Positions 7,195 to 13,389 of a DNA stretch of 21,578 nt are shown in pieces. Made by a program: the position numbers and the translations under genes. The DNA lies in assembly GCA_035315685.1 (NCBI GenBank), contig DATFXR010000165.1, positions 1-21,578 on the forward strand. The letters are read 5' to 3'. Each line of letters begins with the position of its first letter. Position 1 is the first letter of the stretch. The stretch comes from QHWK01 sp035315685 (GTDB taxonomy: Bacteria > Acidobacteriota > Vicinamibacteria > Vicinamibacterales > CAVVIG01). A model generated the notes under the pieces. That model did not search any database, was not told the origin of the DNA, and was given only the letters and a program-made list of their open reading frames with translations.

Positions 7195-8117
7195 GCCTCG
7201 TCGGTCCGGTAGTAGACGGCGTCAGCCGGAATTTTCGACCCTGGATAGTCGCGATTCTTGAAGGGATAGACCGGCCGCGGTTTCGCGTTGATGAATGCCG
7301 ACACCTGCTGCGCCTCTTCGTCAGTGAGGCTCCCGGGATTCAGATACGGCATCGAATAGCGGATGATGCCGGCAAGCGTATAGACGCGCGCGGCGCCGGC
7401 GCCGTCGTTCCACGAATCTGGTCCCCACAGCGGACCCGCTTTCTTGTCGCCGATCTGCACGCCCTGGCCGTCCGCGCCATGACACGACACGCAGCGCTCG
7501 TTGTAAATCGTCGCGCCGCCGCGAAGGTCGATCGCACCAATCGGTGTCAGCCTGTCGGCGGCAATCGCGTTGCGGCCGCGCCACGACGGACTCGTGCCGA
7601 CCGTGTAGCCGCGTGCGAGCCACGATAGGTAGGCGTTCACCGCCAGCACTTCCTTCGAGGTCGGCGACGGAAGGTCGTCCTCGCCGCGGCCGGTCGCGTT
7701 CTCGCTCCGCAGGAAACAATCGACGATGCGGTCAGGGAGGCTGATGAGTCGTGCGGCGCGGTTGTTGTACTCCGGGAACATGCCAGCGACGCCGACCACC
7801 GGCAGGGCGCGCTCGCGCTGCCCGGCGTTCAGATGACAGTTCGTGCACGAAACCTTACCGCCGGTGAAGCGCGCCGCCTCACGCGGTGTGTCCACGAAGA
7901 TGCGGTAGCCCCACTTGATCTGATCGGTGAGCTTCGCATCGCCGGCGATCGGCTCCTTGAGCGGATCCAGCGGGATCTGCCATGCGGTCACCATGGTCGT
8001 GCTCGCGGCAACCAGCGGATTTGGCGGCGTCGTCGACCGCGAGCAGGCCGTGGACACGGCGGCAATCACGATTGCGCAGAGCACGCGCTTCACGGGCACG
8101 ATTGTATTACCAGACAC
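7185..8117 (-). CDS. TsdA-like dihaem cytochrome c lipoprotein (thiosulfate dehydrogenase family)
   Basis: 310 residues. The N-terminus ends in a lipobox (AAVSTAC, Cys25), so it is probably an anchored lipoprotein. It has two CxxCH haem sites: CTNCH at 91-95 and CVSCH at 209-213. The spacing and surrounding text (CTNCHLNAGQ, VVGVAGMFPEYNNR, LPDRIVDCFLRSENATG, YNERCVSCHGADGQG, PLWGPDSWNDGAGAARV, YSMPYLNPGSLTDEEAQQVSAFI) match the thiosulfate dehydrogenase TsdA family. Cys134 lies 39 residues after the first haem His, about where TsdA has its Cys axial ligand, supporting real TsdA-type chemistry (thiosulfate/tetrathionate interconversion). Met256 could ligate haem 2. The start is uncertain: GTG 8117 or GTG 8093, which would shorten the signal peptide. 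No other sulfur-oxidation gene is in view. Confidence 0.85.
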   Translation of the reverse strand: MSGNTIVPVKRVLCAIVIAAVSTACSRSTTPPNPLVAASTTMVTAWQIPLDPLKEPIAGDAKLTDQIKWGYRIFVDTPREAARFTGGKVSCTNCHLNAGQRERALPVVGVAGMFPEYNNRAARLISLPDRIVDCFLRSENATGRGEDDLPSPTSKEVLAVNAYLSWLARGYTVGTSPSWRGRNAIAADRLTPIGAIDLRGGATIYNERCVSCHGADGQGVQIGDKKAGPLWGPDSWNDGAGAARVYTLAGIIRYSMPYLNPGSLTDEEAQQVSAFINAKPRPVYPFKNRDYPGSKIPADAVYYRTDEARR

Positions 8118-8150
8118 CCGTCAGCGAACCTACTCGATCGCATAGGCAAT

Positions 8151-8531
8151 TCAGCCGCGGACATTTCGTGGCGCCGGCACCGGATCGGACGGATCGGGCC
8201 AGTACACCCGCGAGAGGTAATGGAGCGCGATGCCGACGCCCCACCGGTTTGGCGCGGTCCAGACGAGCACGACGCCGAGAATCGCGAACGTGAGGACGCC
8301 GAGCACCTGGTGCGTCCGGCCGTAGCCGAAGTAGATCAGCACGATGATCGCGGCGACCGGCAGCCGGTCGCCGATGATCGTGAACGCCCAGGTGTCGCCG
8401 GGGTTGCGCTCGTAGACCAGACCGCAGACCGAACAGCGCTCCAGATGATGCGCCCATCCCGCGAAAAGCGCCCCCTCGCCGCAATGCGGACAACGGCGTC
8501 GGATGCCGCGGCGGAGCGCCGTCAGGATCAC
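8151..8531 (-). CDS. DUF983 membrane protein with N-terminal zinc ribbon
   Basis: 126 residues. The N-terminus has two Cys pairs (CPHCGEG, Cys14/17; CSVCGLVY, Cys33/36) forming a zinc-ribbon-like knuckle with the family signature CPHCGEGALF. Two membrane helices follow (PVAAIIVLIYFGYG and VLGVLTFAILGVVLVW). This is the DUF983 family, common in alpha-proteobacteria and acidobacteria, of unknown function. GTG at 8531 overlaps the stop of the upstream FKBP gene in a GTGA, so translation is probably coupled. A much longer open frame runs back to 9374, but it is a shadow across the FKBP gene. Confidence 0.85.
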   Translation of the reverse strand: MILTALRRGIRRRCPHCGEGALFAGWAHHLERCSVCGLVYERNPGDTWAFTIIGDRLPVAAIIVLIYFGYGRTHQVLGVLTFAILGVVLVWTAPNRWGVGIALHYLSRVYWPDPSDPVPAPRNVRG

Positions 8532-8965
8532 TGCACGTTGAGCAGCGTGATGTCGAAGAGGAGCGTCGCGTTCGGTGGAATCCTGGTCGGATCCGGAGAC
8601 GAGGCGCCATAGGCGAGCTCCGGCGGAATGATCAGGCGGCGCTGGCCACCGATGCGCATGCCGGGAACGCCCTGGTCCCAGCCGCGGATCACCTGGCCGG
8701 CGCCGAGCGTAAACGCAAATCCGGTGTTCGAGTCGAACTGATTCCCTTTTCCAAGAGGCTTGGTTGTGTCGTAGAGCCAGCCGGTATACGAAACGGTGAC
8801 ACGATTGCCATTGTTCGCGGCTGCCCCGGTACCGACGACGAGGTCCGTCTGTGTATATGGGCCGCTCGACGTGCTTGGCGCGGTCGGAGTGCTGGACGAG
8901 CTGTCGGAGCCGCCGCACGCAACAGCTGTCGCGAGCAGGCCGGCGATCATGATTCGTCGGGTCAT
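8528..8965 (-). CDS. FKBP-type peptidyl-prolyl isomerase lipoprotein
   Basis: 145 residues. The signal peptide ends in a lipobox (LLATAVAC, Cys17), then a Ser/Thr/Pro-rich spacer, then a single FKBP domain from ~40 to the end. Domain features: VTVSYTGWLYD, FDSN, FTLGAGQVIRGWDQGVPGMRIGGQRRLIIPPELAYG and NATLLFDITLLNV. The residues usually lining the FKBP active site (Tyr of SYTG, Phe/Asp of FDSN, Val-Ile and Trp of QVIRGW, Tyr of LAYG) are all present, so isomerase activity on exported proteins is likely. It lies upstream of, and overlaps, the DUF983 gene. A CGGGGACTGG repeat arm and the large palindrome lie in its upstream region. Confidence 0.93.
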   Translation of the reverse strand: MTRRIMIAGLLATAVACGGSDSSSSTPTAPSTSSGPYTQTDLVVGTGAAANNGNRVTVSYTGWLYDTTKPLGKGNQFDSNTGFAFTLGAGQVIRGWDQGVPGMRIGGQRRLIIPPELAYGASSPDPTRIPPNATLLFDITLLNVQ

Positions 8966-9316
8966 TTTCTGAGTCTACACCGGGCTCGTGCGCGGCGCCG
9001 GGGACTGGACGCTGGGGACCGGGTGCTGCGGCTATTCTTAGAGTGCGTCGCAAAATTAGCTCGAGGCGGGTCCTGTCCGCGAACAGCCCCACCGGGTGCT
9101 CGCCAGAAAAGCACTCGTCACGGCCCACGGCTCCGCGCCCGGCGGGGCGGCCCCGTTCGCGGCCACCCGCGAGCGAGCTAATTTTGCAACCTGCTCTTAA
9201 ATGCGTGTCGGGCTGCCATCTGGAGCGCGTTTCACGATGACGGTCGCGCAGGCCGCCCGCAATTCTCAAAGGCGATCGGAGGGCGGCCGGCAGGCGCTCC
9301 CAGCCCCCAGCTCCCC
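8966..9316. promoter_or_regulatory. Divergent intergenic region holding repeats and a nested palindrome
   Basis: 351 bases separate the divergent FKBP and HTH/zinc-ribbon genes. No coding region is convincing. It holds a short GGGGACT/GGACGCT/GGGGACC repeat arm (8999-9023), the large nested palindrome (9037-9200), about 100 featureless bases, and an inverted repeat arm (CTCCCAG/CCCCCAG/CTCCCC, 9298-9316) that ends at the ATG of the regulator. Promoters for both genes must lie here, but I cannot identify reliable hexamers. Confidence 0.6.
9037..9200. repeat. Nested palindromic element (~164 bp), MITE-like or structured RNA
   Basis: GCAAAATTAGCTCG (9050-9063) is repeated as a perfect inverted copy at 9174-9187. 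The match continues outward with mismatches (CTTAGAG...CTCTTAA). Inside, GCGGGT (9066) pairs with ACCCGC (9165), and CCGCGAAC (9077-9084) with GTTCGCGG (9155-9162). A smaller stem (GGTGCT...AGCAC) lies around 9094-9114. The order of all pairs is nested, so the whole element could fold into one long branched hairpin as RNA or DNA. I recognise no known riboswitch or IS end. Confidence 0.6.
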
Positions 9317-9601
9317 ATGATTCTTCGCCGCGATCTGATCTCGTATCTCTCGCACGAACCGCGATCGGTCTCACGCCTGGCGCGGGAGCTACGGCTGCCG
9401 CGCACAGACGTGGAGGACGCGCTGCGTCACATGATCCGCTCCGCCCGCGCCGCCGGCCACCGCATCATCGTCGTCCCCGCCCGGTGCCGTGTCTGCGGCT
9501 TCACATTCGGCGAAGACAGGCTGATCAAGCCGAGTCGTTGTCCGCAGTGTCGAGAGAGCCGGATTTTTGAGCCGCAGATCTCGGTGGAAACCTCCAATTA
9601 A
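9317..9601 (+). CDS. Small predicted transcriptional regulator: HTH plus zinc ribbon
   Basis: 94 residues. Residues 1-50 form a winged-helix-like HTH (MILRRDLISYLSHEPRSVSRLARELRLPRTDVEDALRHM). Residues 57-78 carry a zinc ribbon with Cys57/Cys60 (CRVCGF) and Cys75/Cys78 (CPQC). This HTH-plus-ribbon layout matches COG3357, a predicted regulator family shared with archaea; targets are unknown. The start is odd: ATG 9317 is directly preceded by a C-rich repeat (CCCCCAGCTCCCC) with no Shine-Dalgarno site, so translation may be leaderless or weak. The C-terminal Asn and the stop codon come from the downstream palindrome. Confidence 0.8.
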   Translation: MILRRDLISYLSHEPRSVSRLARELRLPRTDVEDALRHMIRSARAAGHRIIVVPARCRVCGFTFGEDRLIKPSRCPQCRESRIFEPQISVETSN

Positions 9602-9709
9602 GAATTAAGGATTGGGAATTAAGAATGCGCGACGCGCTGTCACACTGTCGCGACCGCTTCACGGCGCAATCACGAATTCTTAATTCTTACTTCTCAATTC
9701 TTAATTGCG
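9595..9709. repeat. AT-rich heptad inverted repeat supplying both stop codons
   Basis: Left arm 9595-9629 is made of AATTAAG units (AATTAAG-AATTAAG-GATTGGG-AATTAAG). Right arm 9675-9709 is its inverted copy (AATTCTT-AATTCTT-ACTTCTC-AATTCTT). The arms are the same length, are identical over two blocks of 10-12 bases and are separated by ~45 bases. The TAA stops of both converging genes (9599-9601 on +, 9703-9701 on -) lie in the mirror-image CAATTAA ends. The A+T content contrasts sharply with its surroundings. Confidence 0.85.
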
Positions 9710-10135
9710 TGTACTGCGAGCGATCCAGAACAACGCAGCCAGCAGGGCCACTGCCCCGAGCGGCACCAGCACGACTCCAACGCCAGGATCTCCGGCATAG
9801 AACCATGCCCCGCCGAGAAAGAATCCGAGCGGGAGCAGCAGCGTGGCGGCGACGAGCGCGATCGAAATGCGCGGCGCCGCAGGCGGCGGTGATGAAGACG
9901 ACTTGAGCGTGAACGCAAACAGGACGTTGATCACGCCGAGCAGCGTGCCGTGCGCGTGCGCCAGGCGCCACATCAGGCGGCGGGTCTCGTTCGAGACGTC
10001 GAGATAGGCCGCGACCTTGAATCCCTGGAGCGATTCGAGGATCAGCCCGAGCGTCGCGAAGACGAGCAGCGCCCGCCAGCCGACGCGCAGGTGACGGGCG
10101 GCGTAATCTACGGTTCCCGTAGTCCCAGGTCCCAA
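9701..10135 (-). CDS. Four-helix membrane protein of unknown function
   Basis: 144 residues. Four hydrophobic segments are evident: WRALLVFATLGLILESLQGF, HGTLLGVINVLFAFTL, SIALVAATLLLPLGFFLGGA and GVVLVPLGAVALLAALFWIA. A polar, conserved-looking block, NETRRLMWRLAHAHGTLLG, lies before helix 2; its two His residues at the membrane boundary could bind metal or haem (speculative). I do not recognise a named family. There is no ATG near the N-terminus; the first usable start is TTG 10135, which places residues 1-8 (MGPGTTGT) in the CCCAGTC repeat. The real start could therefore be misjudged. The stop codon is supplied by the AT-rich palindrome. It lies downstream of the octahaem cytochrome on the same strand, 55 bases away. 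Confidence 0.65.
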   Translation of the reverse strand: MGPGTTGTVDYAARHLRVGWRALLVFATLGLILESLQGFKVAAYLDVSNETRRLMWRLAHAHGTLLGVINVLFAFTLKSSSSPPPAAPRISIALVAATLLLPLGFFLGGAWFYAGDPGVGVVLVPLGAVALLAALFWIARSTRN

Positions 10136-10190
10136 GTCTTCAGTCCCCAGTCCTCAGTCCCCCAGTCCTCAGTCCCCCAGTCCCCAGTCC
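10121..10190. repeat. One-armed CCCAGTC heptad repeat
   Basis: About nine degenerate 7-8-bp units (CCCAGGT, CCCAAGT, CCCCAGT, CCTCAGT) lie between the octahaem cytochrome stop and the membrane protein gene. Read on the minus strand, GGGACTGGGGACTGGGGG follows directly after the TAG stop of the cytochrome. No inverted partner arm is seen, unlike at the convergent junctions. Confidence 0.8.
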
Positions 10191-12062
10191 CTACTCCCGA
10201 TACACCAGCGGCCGGTTGTTGCGCTCGCGCACGAGGCGATTGACTCGCGCTGCGTCAAACGTCCCATCCGAAGTGATCAGCAACGCCGCGCTGCCGCGCG
10301 GCAGTTGATCGCGGCGGAACGGCGGAAGCGTCCTCGCGGATCGCGACGCGATGAGCCGCACGGCGTCGTACTGATCTTTCTGCGTCAGCGCGAGGTACGG
10401 CGCGAGCCACCCGGCGCCGGACGCATCCTGTGCCGCACGCCAGCCCATCGCCTGCGCGATGATCGCGCGCTGGCCGGCATCACCCTTGAGCAGCCACAGG
10501 ACCGATGCGGCCACCGACTGCTCGTCGGCCCCGAGCGCGGGTCGCGCGGAGCCGTACCACTCCGCCAGCCGATCCGCCGTCCATGCAAGCGTCTTGTCGA
10601 GGTGACAGAGGTTGCACGCATTCGGCCGTCCTGTGGTGATCGTCGCCTGCACCGACGGGCTGCTGATCTGATGGCTGCGGATCGTCTTCAGCAGGCCGTA
10701 GGTCGTGTGCGGCATGTGGCAGTTCTCGCACGAGCCGCCGCTCGAACCCGCCCGATGATGGGAATGCGCGTCGTCCATCGTGTGGCACGCCGCACACGCC
10801 GCATCGCCGATCGCCCGCGGCGACAGCTGATCGTCAGCCCATTGGCGCAGCGGACGCGGATCGTCGTCGGCTTTGTGCATCGTGTGACACGAGAAGCACG
10901 TCAGCGTGCGTGATGCAGCGGTGGCACGCGCGAAGCACGGCGACTCGATGAGCCCGTTGTACTCGCGGCCGGTCGCGCGAATCATGCCGTCCGACCAGAA
11001 GATGTCGCGGATGAAGCCGGCGTCCGCGGCGAGGAATTCGCGCATCGCCGCCGTCTCGAGATTGCTCGTCGGCTGGACGACGAAGCGGGTGGCGGCGAGA
11101 TCGTCGCCGGGACGATAGGGCAGTCCGTGCGCGTTCGCCTCGCGCTCCGCGGCGGCGTTGGCGAATTCCCAGAACGAGTGGCACTGCCCGCAGACCTGCG
11201 ATCCGCGGCGTGAATCGAGACGCGCCGGTTGCACGATCGTGCTGTCGGCGGCGCGGGTGAAGTGCAGGGTGTAGCGCCGCAGCGGATTCCGGTTCGCGTC
11301 CGCGTGGGTGTCGCCGGGGCCATGGCATGCTTCGCACGCGATGCCCAGTTCCACCGCGCGCGAGTCGGCCGACTGTTCGCCAATCGGCCGCGAACCGAAC
11401 GGCGTGTCGAATCGGGGTTGCGCGGCGGTCGCGTGGCAGGAGAGACAGATCCCGTTCCACGCGCCGGTCTCGGAATGGTGCGCGGCGGACGGCGGCGCCA
11501 TGATCGCCGCCCGACGCGGGATCCAGGTCTGCTCCGCGGTCAGCCAAATCGCCGGGAGTTGTCCCAGCACGCGGCTGTTGCCGGTCGTGTACCAGAAGAT
11601 CTGCTGGTTGTGCGATCCGGTGGTCATCACGACCTGCCGCCGGATTCGACGGGGTCGGACTGGTGCCACTCTGGTGTCAGACGCCAGGCTGGCATCATCG
11701 GGGTCTCCGAACTCGGCCCACAGCTCCTGCCCCCGTTGCTCCAGCTGCATCGGACCGCCGGCCGCCGCCTCGACGGTGACGCCATCGAAGCTCGTCGCGA
11801 CCGTCGCCGGCGCCGCGACCTGCGTCATGGTGCGGTGATAGGACGCGTGCCAGGATGCATACTGACTCGGATGGCAGGCGCGGCAGGTGTCGGACGTTTT
11901 GAAACCATCAAGCCGGACCTGTACCGGACGGTGATCCGGGTCGGCCCCCGCCGGTCTGGCCGTCACGTACCGGGCAGCGCCCAGAACCGCGGCAATTCCC
12001 AATGCAAGAGCGGGAAGAACGAGATTTTCCGCCTTGCGAATGCCGCCGAATCGGCGCATCAT
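10191..12062 (-). CDS. Octahaem c-type cytochrome (cytochrome c554-like)
   Basis: 623 residues from ATG 12062. One N-terminal membrane helix (LVLPALALGIAAVLGAARYV) acts as signal or anchor; the rest is periplasmic. Eight CxxCH haem sites start at residues 60 (CRACH), 206 (CLSCH), 243 (CEACH), 291 (CGQCH), 389 (CFSCH), 423 (CAACH), 445 (CENCH) and 483 (CNLCH). Distal His candidates include HHSETG, SHQISSPS and HMPH. The arrangement resembles the cytochrome c554/c' multihaem superfamily, which covers oxidoreductases and electron conduits; no specific substrate can be assigned. The last ~130 residues lack haem and resemble alpha-helical repeats. The frame stays open to 12167, but that extension has no signal and would cover the divergent gene's start, so ATG 12062 (or 12059) is preferred. 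It is head-to-head with the cytochrome-copper protein, 28 bp apart. Confidence 0.9.
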   Translation of the reverse strand: MMRRFGGIRKAENLVLPALALGIAAVLGAARYVTARPAGADPDHRPVQVRLDGFKTSDTCRACHPSQYASWHASYHRTMTQVAAPATVATSFDGVTVEAAAGGPMQLEQRGQELWAEFGDPDDASLASDTRVAPVRPRRIRRQVVMTTGSHNQQIFWYTTGNSRVLGQLPAIWLTAEQTWIPRRAAIMAPPSAAHHSETGAWNGICLSCHATAAQPRFDTPFGSRPIGEQSADSRAVELGIACEACHGPGDTHADANRNPLRRYTLHFTRAADSTIVQPARLDSRRGSQVCGQCHSFWEFANAAAEREANAHGLPYRPGDDLAATRFVVQPTSNLETAAMREFLAADAGFIRDIFWSDGMIRATGREYNGLIESPCFARATAASRTLTCFSCHTMHKADDDPRPLRQWADDQLSPRAIGDAACAACHTMDDAHSHHRAGSSGGSCENCHMPHTTYGLLKTIRSHQISSPSVQATITTGRPNACNLCHLDKTLAWTADRLAEWYGSARPALGADEQSVAASVLWLLKGDAGQRAIIAQAMGWRAAQDASGAGWLAPYLALTQKDQYDAVRLIASRSARTLPPFRRDQLPRGSAALLITSDGTFDAARVNRLVRERNNRPLVYRE

Positions 12063-12080
12063 GCGGCGAGATCTTACAGC

Positions 12081-12085
12081 GGAGG
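12081..12085 (+). promoter_or_regulatory. Ribosome-binding site fixing the 12091 start
   Basis: GGAGG lies 5 bases before ATG 12091, which begins a clean signal peptide. This rules out the longer in-frame start at 12034. Confidence 0.75.
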
Positions 12086-12090
12086 TTCTG

Positions 12091-13389
12091 ATGTCGAAAG
12101 CGCTCCGGCTGGCACCTCTTTTCCTCGTCTTCGCAACTGCGGCGTCCGCGCAGACCGTCACGTTCACGAAAGACGTTGCTCCGATTCTGCAGCGCTCGTG
12201 TCAGAACTGCCATCGACCCGGTCAGATGGCGCCGATGTCGCTCCTGACCTACCAGGACGTGCGGCCGTGGGCGCGCTCGATCAAGCAACGCGTCATGGAG
12301 CACACGATGCCGCCGTGGGGCATCGACGCACGTATCGGCCTCCAGAGCTTCAAGAACGATCCGTCGCTGCGCGACGACGAGATCGAGAAGATCGTGAAGT
12401 GGGTGGACGCCGGTGCGCCGATGGGCAACGCCGCCGACATGCCGAAGCCGCGCGAGTTCGACGATTCGGATCGCTGGCACATCGGCAAACCCGACATCGT
12501 CGTCACTTCGCCGAAGCATGTCGTGCCGGCGGAAGCGGCCGACTGGTGGGGCAGCTATTACGTTGACGCCGGTCTCGCCGAAGATCGCTACATCAAGGCG
12601 ATCGAGAGCAAGCCGGGCAACACCGCCGTCGTGCACCACCTGCTCACCTACGCCGTCGATGCGGACATGACCGGCGACAGCAACGGCGACGACAGCAACG
12701 GCGACGCCGGCGAGTTCCTGAACGAGTTCGCCGTCGGCAAGAACGGCGACATCTTCCCCGAGGGAACGGGCCGCCTGTTGAAGGCCGGATCGAAGATCAA
12801 GTTCGACTTCCACTATCACTCGGTCGGCAAGGAACAGTCCGACCAGTCGCAGCTCGGCATCGTGCTCTATCCGAAAGGCTACGTGCCGAAGCACGTCGTC
12901 TACTCGAAGCAACTGGGCCAGCCGACCGAGCCGCTCGACATTCCCGGCAACTCGACGTGGGTCCGCAGCGACGGCTACACGCGCTTCAACAAACCGGGCC
13001 GCATCACCGCGTTCCAGCCGCACATGCACACGCGCGGCAAGCGGCAGTGCATCGAGTTGATCTACCCGGACAACAAGACCGAGCAGATCAACTGCGCCGA
13101 CTGGAGCTTCAACTGGCACATCGTCGCCGTCTATGCGGACGACGTCGCGCCGATCTATCCGGCCGGCACGCTGCTGCACGTGATCTCGTGGCATGACAAC
13201 ACGGCGTCGAAGGGCAATCCCGATCCGCGCAACTGGGTCGGCAGCGGCCAGCGCACCATCGACGAGATGGGGTTTGCGTGGATTACCTGGTACGACATGA
13301 CCGACGAGGAGTATCAGAAGGAATTCGACGCGCGCAAAGGCGTCAAGAAAACGACGACCACTGCTGCTGCACCGGGTCAGCCTCAATGA
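12091..13389 (+). CDS. Secreted cytochrome c fused to copper type II monooxygenase-like domains
   Basis: 432 residues. The signal peptide ends at ATAASA-Q (residue 20). A mono-haem cytochrome domain follows: CQNCH at 37-41 and a likely axial Met73 in HTMPPW. Residues ~130-400 resemble the PHM/DBM copper type II, ascorbate-dependent monooxygenase fold, with paired His motifs: VHHLLTY (182-183), FHYHSVG (241, 243), PHMHTRGK (311, 313) and further His343, 363 and 368. The haem could feed electrons to the copper site in place of ascorbate (inference). An Asp/Asn-rich loop, DMTGDSNGDDSNGDAGE (192-208), resembles a calcium-binding insertion. The substrate is unknown. The next gene overlaps its stop in ATGA, so the two are translationally coupled. 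Confidence 0.88.
   Translation: MSKALRLAPLFLVFATAASAQTVTFTKDVAPILQRSCQNCHRPGQMAPMSLLTYQDVRPWARSIKQRVMEHTMPPWGIDARIGLQSFKNDPSLRDDEIEKIVKWVDAGAPMGNAADMPKPREFDDSDRWHIGKPDIVVTSPKHVVPAEAADWWGSYYVDAGLAEDRYIKAIESKPGNTAVVHHLLTYAVDADMTGDSNGDDSNGDAGEFLNEFAVGKNGDIFPEGTGRLLKAGSKIKFDFHYHSVGKEQSDQSQLGIVLYPKGYVPKHVVYSKQLGQPTEPLDIPGNSTWVRSDGYTRFNKPGRITAFQPHMHTRGKRQCIELIYPDNKTEQINCADWSFNWHIVAVYADDVAPIYPAGTLLHVISWHDNTASKGNPDPRNWVGSGQRTIDEMGFAWITWYDMTDEEYQKEFDARKGVKKTTTTAAAPGQPQ

Noticed and set aside
8151..9374. A 407-codon minus-strand frame spanning DUF983, FKBP and the intergenic palindrome
   Set aside because: Only its last 126 codons look like protein (DUF983). The rest is the FKBP gene in another frame and non-coding repeat, and GTG 8531 overlaps the FKBP stop in the manner of coupled genes.
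12063..12167. 35-codon N-terminal extension of the octahaem cytochrome
   Set aside because: It runs over the ribosome-binding site and start of the divergent gene and would bury the signal anchor inside the protein.
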